A stretch of 54,408 nt of DNA from positions 253,810-308,217 of the forward strand of contig NZ_ML762426.1 in assembly GCF_009498735.1 (NCBI RefSeq), in the 5' to 3' direction. The notes beneath the pieces are model-generated. The model had not been told where the DNA came from and did not search any database. It saw nothing but the letters and a program-made list of their open reading frames with translations. Below are positions 1-8,111 of this stretch, piece by piece. Position 1 is the first letter of the stretch. The number at the start of each line of letters is the position of its first letter. Origin of the DNA: Gracilibacillus oryzae (GTDB taxonomy: Bacteria; Bacillota; Bacilli; Bacillales; Amphibacillaceae). Position numbers and translations under genes: made by a program.

Positions 1-2
1 AC

Positions 3-143
3 TCTGTTGTCATTGCAAGAAATAAGGTGAAACGAATTACACCTACCCTTTCGTCGAAGTTCATCCTTACAATGGCTAATGGGAAAACTGTTGATGTCAC
101 AAGAACTTATTACTACATTTTCAAAGAATATTTCGGAATATAG
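3..143 (+). CDS. LytTR-type DNA-binding regulator, C-terminal fragment (cut by window edge)
   Basis: The reading frame is open from the first bases to the TAG at 141-143 and encodes about 46 residues. The peptide has the look of the last part of a LytTR DNA-binding domain: a VKRI-type strand, a SSKFILTM strand, NGKTVDVT and a final YYYIFKEYF helix. LytTR domains bind DNA in response regulators or in small stand-alone regulators. Only the C-terminus is present, so I cannot tell whether a receiver domain precedes it. The stop codon overlaps the ribosome binding site of the membrane-protein gene that follows, which indicates one transcript. The assignment rests on pattern recognition of a short piece. 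Confidence 0.6.
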   Translation, partial: SVVIARNKVKRITPTLSSKFILTMANGKTVDVTRTYYYIFKEYFGI

Positions 144-156
144 AGGAGGCAATTAC

Positions 157-690
157 ATGGGTTTTCCTATTTATATCTTCGCACTGTTTGCCATTCTGAT
201 TATATTAGTCGCTACCGTTATCGTCTATTTTCAAGTCTATAAACGGCATGTCAATAAAGCTTTAGAAACAGCAGACGGCAAGCGTACTTCAATGGCTCCA
301 CCATATAGAGTCGCTATTGTTATGTCCATAATCGTTCTACTCATTGGCATCTTGATTAGCTATTTTGCGGGATATGCTAATGCCTATAAAGAACACCAAG
401 AAGAGGAAGATGCATGGGTGATGTCACATTCTGATATTCAGACATTCTATGCAGAAGTAAAAGAAGTTGGCGAGAAATCTCTATCGGTTGACGGTATTTC
501 CCTCACTGACGAAAATTATCGAGGTGAGTTTCATTATGATGTATGGGGAGAAGTGACTATATATCGCCAGGATGCTGTTATCCCGCTAACTGATTTGTCA
601 GAAGGTGATTTGGTTTCCATCACACTGTTGACCGACCGTACAGGCCATACTAATATTTTCAAAATTCAGCTATTAGTAGACGAGGAGTAA
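157..690 (+). CDS. Two-segment membrane protein of unknown function, downstream of LytTR regulator
   Basis: I do not recognise a family. The start is placed at the ATG at 157, because a strong AGAGGAGG lies 6 bases upstream; an earlier in-frame ATG at 79 has no such site and would overlap the preceding gene. The 177-residue product has two hydrophobic segments (about residues 5-25 and 50-72) separated by a basic loop, then a soluble C-terminal domain of about 100 residues rich in acidic and beta-type sequence. The 13-base gap after the LytTR gene suggests co-transcription. LytTR regulators are often paired with a small membrane protein that modulates them, so a regulatory partner role is plausible but inferred. 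Confidence 0.6.
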   Translation: MGFPIYIFALFAILIILVATVIVYFQVYKRHVNKALETADGKRTSMAPPYRVAIVMSIIVLLIGILISYFAGYANAYKEHQEEEDAWVMSHSDIQTFYAEVKEVGEKSLSVDGISLTDENYRGEFHYDVWGEVTIYRQDAVIPLTDLSEGDLVSITLLTDRTGHTNIFKIQLLVDEE

Positions 691-775
691 TTTCTTACCT
701 GACGGGTGACTATAAGGTTATATGTGAACAGATTCAGGAAATGATATACTACACTTAGAGAAGAATGTAAGGTAG

Positions 776-964
776 GGTATTCCTCGAGAAAATTTTAAAT
801 GTTGCAGGTATGAAAGAAGGAGTTTTACTGCTTTCATACCTCTCAACGAATTACTGAAATTTGATGAAAGCGTTGCATTACGTTTGAACTCTAAGAAGGA
901 TATGACGCTGGATGAGGTATTAGAAATAGTATCGGACATAAGAAAGAATGCTGGTCAGAAATGA
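776..964 (+). pseudogene. Possible coding remnant (no start codon)
   Basis: The 280-base gap after the membrane-protein gene contains one open frame ending in TGA at 962-964. Its last 40 codons read like a real, charged helical protein (LNELLKFDESVALRL, then LDEVLEIVSDIRKNAG), but no start codon or ribosome binding site precedes it, and the frame upstream is less protein-like. A shifted frame just before it also looks protein-like up to position 858. A decayed, frameshifted gene is the simplest reading. The family is not recognised. Confidence 0.25.
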
Positions 965-1054
965 AAATATTTGAAAGAGAGCACGAAGAATATATTATTA
1001 TTTCTTTCTTTTTTTGTAAGCGTTATAATTACTGTGTTAACAAAAAAGGAGCGG

Positions 1055-1450
1055 ATGAATTTGAGGGATAGAGGCTCTGCTGTACTTATCGAAAATAATA
1101 AAGTCGCTCTGATCAAAAGAATCAAAAAGGGTGCTGCTTATTATGTCTTTCCAGGTGGAGGTATTGAAAAAGGCGAAACACCTGAAGAAGCAACAAAAAG
1201 AGAAGCTTATGAAGAGTTAGGGATTGATATGGAGGTAAAAGAATGCATTGCTGAAATTGAATATAATGGTAAGCAATTTTTTTATCTAGGAGATATTGTT
1301 GGTGGAAATTTCGGTACTGGCCAAGGAGAAGAATTATCGGATGAAAGAAAAGGGACGTACATACCTGTGTGGGTGGAAATTCATGAGCTTTTATCCATTG
1401 AGGTGAAACCAAAGGAAGTTGCTGAAAAAATATATTTCCTATTCAAGTAA
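1055..1450 (+). CDS. Nudix hydrolase
   Basis: The product is a Nudix-fold pyrophosphohydrolase, cleaving nucleoside diphosphates linked to another moiety; the substrate cannot be read from sequence. The Nudix box is complete: GGGIEKGETPEEATKREAYEELG, split here as G-x5-E-x7-R-E-x2-E-E-x-G, beginning near residue 34. With the ATG at 1055 the protein is 131 residues, a usual length for a single-domain member. AAGGAG lies 3 bases before this ATG and 9 before an in-frame TTG at 1061, so either could be used. An upstream TTG at 971 would add 28 residues including a hydrophobic stretch, but it has no ribosome binding site. It stands alone between a gene remnant and an alpha/beta hydrolase. Confidence 0.85.
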   Translation: MNLRDRGSAVLIENNKVALIKRIKKGAAYYVFPGGGIEKGETPEEATKREAYEELGIDMEVKECIAEIEYNGKQFFYLGDIVGGNFGTGQGEELSDERKGTYIPVWVEIHELLSIEVKPKEVAEKIYFLFK

Positions 1451-1548
1451 TGGATCATTATTTTAAACAGAGGTATGGCTAATTTCCTATTCCTGGTACT
1501 AGTTATATTCATCTTATCCACATTGAAAAATACATGGAGGTATATAAA

Positions 1549-2304
1549 ATGAACAGTTATCAAAAAGAAATAGTAAAGATTAAACATCAGGGGAGGGAAA
1601 TTCATGGTGTTTCTTACATGCCTGATAGGAAGAGAAAGTGCCCTGTCGTAATCTTCAGTCATGGTTTTAATGGAACAAATGCTGATTTTGCTATGAATAG
1701 CGATTATTTGGCAAAAAAGGGCGTGGGCGCATTTTGCTTCGACTTTTGTGGTGGCTCCATAAATTCAAAGAGTGACCTAAAGACAGATGAAATGTCTATA
1801 TTTACAGAAAAAGATGATCTGTCTGCTGTTATTGAAACCATAAAACATTGGAGCAATGTGGATCCTGATAATATCTTCTTATTTGGAGGAAGTCAAGGTG
1901 GATTAGTATCAGCATTAGTAGCCGATGAATATCTAGAGGACATTAAAGGGCTCTTATTGTTATTCCCGGCGTTAGGTATCCCAGATGACTGGAATAAAAG
2001 GTTTCCAACAATTTCTAGCATACCTGATACAGTTGAGTTATGGGGAGTGCGCTTAGGCAGAAAATATTTTGAATCAATTCACAACTATGATGTATTCAAC
2101 CATATTGGGAAATTCGATAAAAATGTTCTCATTTTCCATGGAGATCAAGATGATATTGTGGCACTTGAATATGGCAAAAGGGCAGAAATGATATACCCAA
2201 ACGCTGAATTGGAAGTGTTTTCAGGAGAGGGACATGGGTTTTCAGAAGCTGGTAATAAAAAAGTCGCTGAGATGACATATGAATTTATAAAGAAAAATAT
2301 ATGA
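1549..2304 (+). CDS. Alpha/beta hydrolase (dienelactone hydrolase/S9-like)
   Basis: This is a soluble alpha/beta-hydrolase of 251 residues. The nucleophile elbow GGSQGG puts the serine at residue 115; HGDQDD near residue 203 supplies the acid and GEGHGFSE near residue 230 the histidine. The early FSHGFNG motif is the oxyanion strand. Such enzymes act on esters or small peptides; the substrate is not evident. The start at 1549 follows GGAGG by a good distance, whereas the ATG at 1534 overlaps that same Shine-Dalgarno and is unlikely. There is no signal peptide, so it should be cytoplasmic. Neighbouring genes are unrelated, and the gene seems to be a single transcription unit. Confidence 0.85.
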   Translation: MNSYQKEIVKIKHQGREIHGVSYMPDRKRKCPVVIFSHGFNGTNADFAMNSDYLAKKGVGAFCFDFCGGSINSKSDLKTDEMSIFTEKDDLSAVIETIKHWSNVDPDNIFLFGGSQGGLVSALVADEYLEDIKGLLLLFPALGIPDDWNKRFPTISSIPDTVELWGVRLGRKYFESIHNYDVFNHIGKFDKNVLIFHGDQDDIVALEYGKRAEMIYPNAELEVFSGEGHGFSEAGNKKVAEMTYEFIKKNI

Positions 2305-2383
2305 CATCGATTATGGCAAGTTGCCTTTGAAGGGTTTTCTTTTCTAATGTGCAGGTTCAGTTCATAATTTGGAGGAAAATGAA

Positions 2384-2941
2384 ATGAAGTTTGTTATAAT
2401 AGTTGGCCCGCAAGCTGTCGGAAAAATGACAGTTGGACAGGAATTGGCAAAAATTACGGACTTAAAACTGCTTCACAATCATATGACGATTGAGTTGCTT
2501 GCTCCTATTTTTGGATTTACCTCTGAAATGTGGCGGATATCTAAATTGTTTAGAGAAGAAATATTTACATCTGTTGCGAAAAGTGATTTGCCAGGTATGA
2601 TCTTTACTTGTGTTGTTGCATTTAACAAAAAAGAAGATTGGCAAGATGTCGAAAAAATATGCGGCATCTTTGAGTCTAATGGAGGCGAAGTATTCCTTAT
2701 CGAGTTAGAAGCCGAATTGGAGGAAAGGATAAGAAGGAACAAAACGCCAAACAGGTTAGAGCATAAACCATCCAAAAGAGAAATAGAGCAATCAGAACAA
2801 AGGTTAGTTGCCTCAATGGAAAAATTCCGGTTAAATTCTGTCGAAGGCGAAGTGGATAAAGAAAATTATTTGAAAATAAATAATACAGAGTTAAGTGCGG
2901 AAGAAGTAGCTAGTATAATAAAAAATACGTTCCAATTATAG
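2384..2941 (+). CDS. P-loop kinase-like ATPase of unknown substrate
   Basis: The 185-residue protein begins with a beta strand and a Walker A loop, GPQAVGKMT (residues 8-16). The overall layout (short P-loop protein, HNHMTIEL after strand 2, basic RRNKTPNR and KPSKREIE segments in a lid-like region) resembles small nucleoside or shikimate-type kinases that bacterial annotations usually leave as AAA-family or hypothetical. The substrate is not recognised. The start is the ATG at 2384, preceded by GGAGG; the TTG at 2369 overlaps that site. The gene follows the alpha/beta hydrolase by 79 bases on the same strand and ends just before a strong inverted repeat. Confidence 0.65.
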   Translation: MKFVIIVGPQAVGKMTVGQELAKITDLKLLHNHMTIELLAPIFGFTSEMWRISKLFREEIFTSVAKSDLPGMIFTCVVAFNKKEDWQDVEKICGIFESNGGEVFLIELEAELEERIRRNKTPNRLEHKPSKREIEQSEQRLVASMEKFRLNSVEGEVDKENYLKINNTELSAEEVASIIKNTFQL

Positions 2942-2950
2942 TTGATGGTG

Positions 2951-2977
2951 ATCCCATTTTGTTGAACAAAATGGGAT
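2951..2977. terminator. Perfect hairpin between convergent genes
   Basis: ATCCCATTTT and AAAATGGGAT form a perfect 10-bp stem around a 7-base loop. It sits between the 3' ends of the P-loop gene and sspP, which face each other. There is no long T run outside the stem on either side, so it may terminate weakly or in both directions through its own A/T half. Confidence 0.5.
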
Positions 2978-2990
2978 GCTGCAGGTTTCT

Positions 2991-3137
2991 TTAACCTATT
3001 CCACCATGTGCGTTTCGGGTATGTTTTTTATTTTTTACTTTATGTGATCCTGATAATGGTTCACCGTTGGGCTGTTGTCCGCTTTTCGGTAAATTTGGTT
3101 CTTCCTGCTGTTTCGGTCCTTTACGATTTTTAGCCAT
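2991..3137 (-). CDS. sspP: Small acid-soluble spore protein P (SASP-P)
   Basis: A 48-residue minus-strand gene. The peptide is highly hydrophilic, and its C-terminal half, EPLSGSHKVKNKKHTRNAH, matches the signature I know from SspP proteins of Bacillus (SGSHKVKNxxHTRxxH). SspP is a minor small acid-soluble protein found in the spore core and made in the forespore. The ATG at 3137 is preceded by GGGAGG at a normal distance. Its presence supports an endospore-forming host. No promoter was identified with certainty; a sigma-G promoter would be expected from knowledge of the family. Confidence 0.85.
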   Translation of the reverse strand: MAKNRKGPKQQEEPNLPKSGQQPNGEPLSGSHKVKNKKHTRNAHGGIG

Positions 3138-3243
3138 ATCTATTCATCCTCCCATGGTTATTTATCAGACGCTTAAGCATCCTGATAAGTTTCGCTAATG
3201 ATCAGTGGCAGATCCCAAAACCTCCACTGATCAAAGTCTCACT

Positions 3244-3486
3244 TTATGATCGCTGTGCATACTTAATAAAGGTGTTTTCATCTTCAATTACGCCACATAA
3301 ACCGCATTGTATTCTTCTTTCAGGGCCATTGTAGGCAACATGATAAGCTTCTAACGCTTCCTGCTCGTAATTATTGATCACTTCTCCAGTAGCTGAGTTT
3401 AATTTTACTGGTTTGGCAACTTGTTCAATTACATTAAAACGTGAACGGTTTGTTTTACATTTCGGGCACTGGTAAGGCTGATTCAA
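3244..3486 (-). CDS. Small zinc-ribbon-like protein of unknown function
   Basis: The 80-residue product carries two CxxC knuckles: CPKC at residues 8-11 and CGLC at residues 62-65, the spacing of a zinc ribbon split by a helical insert of about 50 residues. The rest is charged and has no membrane segment. I do not recognise a named family. Such proteins are often DNA- or RNA-binding, or structural metal-binding proteins; nothing here narrows the choice. It lies upstream of sspP on the same strand, with about 106 bases between them, and its start faces the Fur-controlled oxidoreductase promoter. Confidence 0.6.
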   Translation of the reverse strand: MNQPYQCPKCKTNRSRFNVIEQVAKPVKLNSATGEVINNYEQEALEAYHVAYNGPERRIQCGLCGVIEDENTFIKYAQRS

Positions 3487-3615
3487 TTAAATCAACTCCA
3501 TGATTACTTTGTATTTGAGTATTGCTACATTTATTTTCTCTAGTTTCTGCTAAATTATACGAAGTAAAGCAGCTCACGAAAAAAAATACAATTCTGAAGA
3601 AAGTAAATCATTTAC

Positions 3616-3644
3616 TTGAGAATGATTATCATTTCTAGTATAGT
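3616..3644 (+). promoter_or_regulatory. Fur-box-overlapped sigma-A promoter
   Basis: TGAGAATGATTATCA at 3617-3631 matches the 7-1-7 Bacillus Fur box (TGATAAT-N-ATTATCA) with one mismatch. It overlaps a promoter TTGAGA (3616-3621), 17-base spacer, TATAGT (3639-3644). Fur bound here would block RNA polymerase, so the oxidoreductase gene should be induced by iron starvation. Confidence 0.85.
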
Positions 3645-3685
3645 AGATAGTAACAATACTAATAATTGGTTAAGGAGAATAGCTA

Positions 3686-4411
3686 ATGCAAATATACTGG
3701 ACGAAAATAAATAAAATTATTGAAGAAACACCAGAAGTGAAAACATATCTTCTCGATTTGCCGGAAGGTTTTACATGGCAGGAAGGTTCCCATACTCATT
3801 TTGCCTTTGAAGGTTTCAATGCTGGAGATAAGCCAAACCGCAGCCTGATTCGCCATATGTCAATTTCCACATTACCGCACGAAAATTCAATTGGTATCAC
3901 AACGCGCATCAGGGAACAATGTTCTGAATTTAAGGCCATTTTAAGAAGTCTTGAAGTCGGAAATGAAGTAGCCATATTTAAAACGCATTCAAATGTACCG
4001 CTTAAAAGAGAGGACAAAAACGTTTATTTGCTATCATCAGGTGTCGGCCTGGCAACTTTCCGACCGCTTGTACTGGATTATTTAAATCGTGCTGACAATG
4101 TCAATCAAATTCATTCCTTGAACATCGATTCATCAAAAGATTTCTTGTTCCCGGATGTATTCGAATCTGCACCTGACAAGAAGTTCACATCACAGTTCGT
4201 CGATAATCGCAATGAATACTATGATGAAGTGAAAAAACTTGCAGCAGACAAGGATGGACTTTTCTATATTGTCGGCAGCGACGAATTCCTTGTGGAAAAC
4301 ATGGAAGTCTTACGTGATCAGGGCATCAAGCCAGAACAGATTATGCTCGACAAGCGTGAACAGCAACTGCCTGAGTTATTATCACCGATTTTTGCAAGTG
4401 AGATGAAATAA
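3686..4411 (+). CDS. FAD-dependent ferredoxin-reductase-family oxidoreductase, iron-regulated
   Basis: The 241-residue protein looks like a ferredoxin/flavodoxin reductase-type flavoprotein. Residues about 1-105 form the FAD-binding barrel with RHMSIST, the R-x-Y/M-S-[TI] motif that holds the flavin; residues about 110-241 form the NAD(P)H-binding half, with LLSSGVGLATFRP after the first strand and YIVGSDEFL near the end. It has no iron-sulfur domain, so it would pass electrons from NAD(P)H to another carrier or directly to a ferric complex. The Fur box immediately upstream suggests ferric-siderophore or haem-iron reduction. The ATG follows AAGGAG. It is monocistronic, with a terminator directly after it. 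Confidence 0.8.
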   Translation: MQIYWTKINKIIEETPEVKTYLLDLPEGFTWQEGSHTHFAFEGFNAGDKPNRSLIRHMSISTLPHENSIGITTRIREQCSEFKAILRSLEVGNEVAIFKTHSNVPLKREDKNVYLLSSGVGLATFRPLVLDYLNRADNVNQIHSLNIDSSKDFLFPDVFESAPDKKFTSQFVDNRNEYYDEVKKLAADKDGLFYIVGSDEFLVENMEVLRDQGIKPEQIMLDKREQQLPELLSPIFASEMK

Positions 4412-4421
4412 TATTTTATAG

Positions 4422-4456
4422 AGAGCAACGCAGAAACTTCTGTGTTGCTCTTTTTC
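4422..4456 (+). terminator. Rho-independent terminator
   Basis: AGAGCAACGCAGA pairs with TCTGTGTTGCTCT (13 bp with one G-T pair) around a 4-base loop and is followed by a T run. It ends the transcript of the Fur-controlled oxidoreductase. Confidence 0.9.
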
Positions 4457-4549
4457 AATTTTTTATGAACAAGGCAATTAACAGTTGTCTTCTTTTTTTG
4501 TGAAAAGATTTGGAATATTATGTTATTATTAAACTGCAGAGAGGAGTAA

Positions 4550-5377
4550 ATGATGATCGTTAAATTGCCTAAAGATGATTATGATAAAATCAATAAACTA
4601 TTGGTTAGCCCGCAAGAAAAAAATGATAATGTATTAAATGCAGTTATTAGCGGTATGAATCAAGGCGTAGTATATGTTGATCAAATAAAGGAGCCTCGTA
4701 CTGCGATAGTATATGCAGTAGGCTTGGAATATTATCTGCTCGGTGATCCTGAGAATGAGTCATTTAACAGCTGCCTGGGTGCTTTAATTTCAAAGCAATT
4801 AAAACAAGAAAGTCTGGACTTATGTGGAGGCACGTGGTTTATCGCCAGAGTTTTTAACGAGAAATGGATAAAGGCACTGAAAAAAGTAGTTGATGGGCGT
4901 AATTATTATGTGGATTACAGCGTCTATTATGAATTGAATAATGATCGCTTTCATGAAGGTTGTGAGCCTTGTCATGTACTTGATGATGATTTTTCCATAA
5001 TAAAAATTACTAAGGATTTAATTAATTCTGATAAGGATTTAAGAGAAGAATTAACCGAATATTGGTCCTCTGCTGAATCTTTTATTCAATTTGGATTAGG
5101 ATATGCGATTTTAAAAAATGACAAGGTTATAAGTACATGTTATTCATGTTGTGTGAATGGAGATCGCCATGAAATTTATGTAGCAACTTTTGATCAAAAT
5201 GTACGAAACCGCGGCTTGGCAACGATACTGGCACAACTATACATAAAGGAATGCATGGAAAGAGGGTTTCATGTATTTTGGACAACTGATGAATCGAATG
5301 AGCCATCCAAAAGAGTGGCCGAAAAATTGAGCTTTGAATTTTCGCATCGAGTGATGTCGTTCGAATTTGAGTTTTAA
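4550..5377 (+). CDS. GNAT-family N-acetyltransferase
   Basis: The 275-residue product belongs to the longer GNAT acetyltransferases found in Firmicutes, with an extra N-terminal domain of about 140 residues before the catalytic fold. The acetyl-CoA pocket is seen at NVRNRGLATILAQLYIKEC (the R/Q-x-x-G-x-A/G loop, near residues 219-237), followed by the typical WTTDESNEPSKRVAEKLSF strand-helix. The acceptor is unknown. The ATG at 4550, with a second ATG directly after it, follows GAGGAG. The phosphotransferase gene follows by 31 bases, so the two are probably one transcript. Small-molecule modification genes like these often appear together in soil bacilli, without proven resistance. Confidence 0.8.
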   Translation: MMIVKLPKDDYDKINKLLVSPQEKNDNVLNAVISGMNQGVVYVDQIKEPRTAIVYAVGLEYYLLGDPENESFNSCLGALISKQLKQESLDLCGGTWFIARVFNEKWIKALKKVVDGRNYYVDYSVYYELNNDRFHEGCEPCHVLDDDFSIIKITKDLINSDKDLREELTEYWSSAESFIQFGLGYAILKNDKVISTCYSCCVNGDRHEIYVATFDQNVRNRGLATILAQLYIKECMERGFHVFWTTDESNEPSKRVAEKLSFEFSHRVMSFEFEF

Positions 5378-5408
5378 TACAAAGTAATTTAAGACAGGGG
5401 GCGAGACT

Positions 5409-6308
5409 ATGCTCGAAACATTAACAAATCAAATTCCAATACTAAGTAAATGCAAGGATATTTTCCAAATTGAAAAGGGATTCTCTCAAGATGAAAAATA
5501 TCTCCTGCATATGAATGATAAAAAGTTAATTCTTCGGTTATTTAACTTGGAAGCATTGGAATCGAAAAAACAGGAATATGCTATTTTGGAGAAGATGCAG
5601 CAATATCATGTCACTTGTTCGCGCCCCATCTCTATAGGGGAAATAGGAAATCAAGGCTATTTGATCACATCCTACATAGAAGGAAAAGATGCTGAGGAGG
5701 AGCTGCCAAAATACTCGGAACAAGAACAATATAATATCGGGATAGAAGCTGGCAAGGAATTATGGAAAATGCATCAATATGCTGCTCCAATTCATGTCTC
5801 CTCATGGTATGAAAGGAAAACGAAAAAACATCAGAGATATATCGATGCATACTTAGCCTGTGGTGTAAGAGTTGAAAATGACCAAAAAATCATGAAGTTT
5901 ATTGATGAGAATATTCACCTGATGAAACACCGCCCGAACTTATTTCAACACGATGATTTCCATGTAGGTAATATTATTGTAAATAAGAAAAAATTCTCAG
6001 GCGTCATTGACTTTAACAGCTATGATTGGGGCGATCCATTTCATGAATTTCTTAAGATCGGAATTTTCACCCGGCAATACAGTATTCCTTTTTCGATCGG
6101 ACAAATCAGGGGATATTTTCATAATAATGATCCTGATGAATATTTTTGGAGACTGTATTCTCTGTACCTGGCAATGTGCGTTTTCTCAACTGTAGTATGG
6201 ACATTGAAGGATATTCCAGACGACATCAATGATATGATGGATAAAGTGTACACGTTTTTGGAAGATCATGATTATTTTAATAAGTTGAAGCCGGCGTGGT
6301 ATAGATAG
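5409..6308 (+). CDS. Aminoglycoside phosphotransferase-family kinase
   Basis: This 299-residue kinase has the APH/choline-kinase fold. The catalytic loop reads QHDDFHVGNIIV (around residue 180), with the base Asp in HDDFHxGN, and the metal-binding DFN follows at IDFNSYDWGDP. The N-terminal lobe begins with a short IEKGFSQDEKYLL strand pair. Such enzymes phosphorylate hydroxyl groups on antibiotics, sugars or amino alcohols; the substrate cannot be told here. A GGGGGCGAG-like ribosome binding site precedes the ATG. It lies 31 bases after the GNAT gene and 10 bases before a small membrane protein gene, so the three are likely an operon. Confidence 0.8.
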   Translation: MLETLTNQIPILSKCKDIFQIEKGFSQDEKYLLHMNDKKLILRLFNLEALESKKQEYAILEKMQQYHVTCSRPISIGEIGNQGYLITSYIEGKDAEEELPKYSEQEQYNIGIEAGKELWKMHQYAAPIHVSSWYERKTKKHQRYIDAYLACGVRVENDQKIMKFIDENIHLMKHRPNLFQHDDFHVGNIIVNKKKFSGVIDFNSYDWGDPFHEFLKIGIFTRQYSIPFSIGQIRGYFHNNDPDEYFWRLYSLYLAMCVFSTVVWTLKDIPDDINDMMDKVYTFLEDHDYFNKLKPAWYR

Positions 6309-6318
6309 GAGGGATTAC

Positions 6319-6570
6319 ATGAATACAAACAAACTCCATTATTTAATTGCACTCATTTCCTATCCAATAACTATAATGCATTTTATTATCTATTATTTTT
6401 TGAATGATTATACAAAAGACATGTTTATTAGTGGCGTTGTCTTTTTTTCAATTGCTTTTCTCCTTTATGTTATTTTTGTTTATTTGTCTTCGAAAAACGA
6501 TACAGGCAAGAAATTAGTCATAGTGGGATTACTTCTAATTGGCATTGCTTCAATTTTCTTGGCTGTCTAA
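6319..6570 (+). CDS. Small membrane protein, unknown function
   Basis: The 83-residue product is almost wholly hydrophobic, with three probable membrane segments (about residues 6-27, 35-56 and 64-82) joined by short polar loops, NDYTKD and SSKNDTGKK. I do not recognise a family. The ATG follows GGAGGG, and the gene begins 10 bases after the phosphotransferase stop, so it is probably translated from the same message. The DUF523 gene starts 35 bases later. No function can be inferred beyond membrane location. Confidence 0.6.
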   Translation: MNTNKLHYLIALISYPITIMHFIIYYFLNDYTKDMFISGVVFFSIAFLLYVIFVYLSSKNDTGKKLVIVGLLLIGIASIFLAV

Positions 6571-6605
6571 CAGCATAAAATAAAATTCGAAAGGAGTTAC
6601 TGTTC

Positions 6606-7064
6606 ATGATTCTGGTCAGTTCTTGTTTGGCAGGATTGAAAGTAAGATATAACGGTACAGATAGTTTAGATGAACGGATAAATAAATTAGTTAGAGAGAA
6701 AAAAGCAGTTACTATTTGTCCCGAACTGCTTGGTGGATTTTCGACCCCGAGAGAACCCGCTGAAATAGTAGGCGGAGATGGGGAAGATGTCCTTGATGGC
6801 AAGGCAAGAGTTGTGGAGAAGTCTGGGAATGACGTAACAGAACTTTACATAAAAGGGGCTTATGCTGCATTGGAAAAAGCTATAAAGCTAAATACATCAC
6901 TAGTTGTTCTCAAGGAAAACAGCCCATCCTGTGGCAGTTCCATCATCTATAATGGTGAATTTAAAGGTAAGAAAATTGTGGGGAATGGCGTTACTTCCGC
7001 CTTACTTAAAAGAAATGGGATAAAGGTAATTTCTGAAGTACAATTTGCTGAAAGCTGCTTTTAG
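6606..7064 (+). CDS. DUF523 domain protein
   Basis: The 152-residue protein matches the DUF523 pattern: an N-terminal LVSSCLAGLKVRYNG, a CPELLGGFSTPREPAEIVGG segment near residues 38-57, and a VLKENSPSCGSSIIYNGEF segment near residues 98-116. The three conserved cysteines (in SSCL, CPEL and PSCG) suggest a metal or iron-sulfur site, but the biochemical role of the family is not established to my knowledge. The AAGGAG before the ATG is good. It is the last gene of the run that starts with the GNAT acetyltransferase, although spacing alone does not prove co-transcription. Confidence 0.85.
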   Translation: MILVSSCLAGLKVRYNGTDSLDERINKLVREKKAVTICPELLGGFSTPREPAEIVGGDGEDVLDGKARVVEKSGNDVTELYIKGAYAALEKAIKLNTSLVVLKENSPSCGSSIIYNGEFKGKKIVGNGVTSALLKRNGIKVISEVQFAESCF

Positions 7065-7155
7065 TTTGGCTCTCTTTTTGGATAAAATTAGTGAGTGATT
7101 ATGTTATGATTGATTAGAGGAACTGGATGATAAGTTTTGCATAAAAGGGGAGAAC

Positions 7156-8061
7156 ATGATGCGAAGTATCCAAAGCTGGATTGTAGAGCGCCTGCTTGCT
7201 GGTCAGGGGAATAAAAAAACTTTTACCGATCCGAAGCTCTTTGCTGAATATATGGAAAAAAGACGAGTTGAAAATGATAAACCATATGTATTACCTGAAG
7301 ATATTAAGGGAAAGTTCGGAATAGAAAAAAAGCAATACGACGATATGGATTGTTACATATTTAACCAAGAAACCAATCCATCAGGAAAAAAGATCCTTTA
7401 TTTGCATGGAGGAGGATATGTAGAACATCCTATTGTTTACCATTGGAGGTGGCTTGGGAAATTAGCAGCAGAAACCACTGCTTCCATCTATGTGCCAATT
7501 TACCCGAAAGCCCCAAATCATCAATATAAAGCTTCTTTTGATAAAGTGCTCCCAATCTACGAAGAGTTGTTAGCTGCGACGGATAATAAAAATATTGTCC
7601 TGATGGGTGACTCTGCTGGCGGAGGGTTTGCATTATCTTTAGCGCAGTTGCTTCTGGAGAAGGAATTGCCACAACCACGTCATATCATGTTGCTTTCACC
7701 ATGGCTTGATATAACGCTGACAAATCCGGAAATTTATGAATATGAAAAGAAAGACCCATCGCTAGCGGTTAAAGGTTTAATCGAAATGGGAAAAGCATAT
7801 GCAGGAGACACAGATCCAACTAACTTTTTACTCAGCCCTATCAATGGAAAGGTGATTGGATTGGGCGAAATTACTATATTTGTAGGAACACACGAAGCAT
7901 TTTTGCCAGATGCTAGAAAGTTCAGAGATTTAGCGGAGTCCCAGGGAGTTAGCATTAATTATTATGAATATCCGAAAATGAACCACGTTTTTCCGCTTTT
8001 CCCTATCCCGGAGGCGAAGAAAGCGACAAGAACGATTGTAAGTATTATTAACGGGATGTAA
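7156..8061 (+). CDS. Alpha/beta hydrolase, HSL (esterase/lipase) family
   Basis: A 301-residue esterase of the hormone-sensitive-lipase group. The family oxyanion motif is present as YLHGGGYVEHP (near residue 82), the nucleophile elbow is GDSAGGGFAL (Ser near residue 154), the acid lies in the VGTHEAFLPDAR region, and the histidine in PKMNHVFPLFP. These enzymes hydrolyse short-chain carboxylic esters. No signal peptide is seen. The ATG at 7156 (a second ATG follows directly) has GGGGAG upstream, and a probable promoter with a TATGAT-type element lies about 50 bases before the start. The gene is followed by a terminator and appears monocistronic. Confidence 0.85.
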   Translation: MMRSIQSWIVERLLAGQGNKKTFTDPKLFAEYMEKRRVENDKPYVLPEDIKGKFGIEKKQYDDMDCYIFNQETNPSGKKILYLHGGGYVEHPIVYHWRWLGKLAAETTASIYVPIYPKAPNHQYKASFDKVLPIYEELLAATDNKNIVLMGDSAGGGFALSLAQLLLEKELPQPRHIMLLSPWLDITLTNPEIYEYEKKDPSLAVKGLIEMGKAYAGDTDPTNFLLSPINGKVIGLGEITIFVGTHEAFLPDARKFRDLAESQGVSINYYEYPKMNHVFPLFPIPEAKKATRTIVSIINGM

Positions 8062-8111
8062 ACGGAAGTTTGGAAAGTGGCGGGCAGGAATAGTAAATAC
8101 AAGCAAAAGAC

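Noticed and set aside
718-939. 73-residue minus-strand frame
   Set aside because: No ribosome binding site and biased composition; the plus-strand remnant in the same place looks more protein-like.
971-1054. Membrane-anchored N-terminal extension of the Nudix protein
   Set aside because: The stretch is hydrophobic, but the TTG start lacks a Shine-Dalgarno sequence, and AAGGAG lies just before the later starts at 1055 and 1061.
4550-6308. Aminoglycoside-resistance pair (acetyltransferase plus phosphotransferase)
   Set aside because: Both belong to broad families; no residue pattern specific to known resistance enzymes was recognised.
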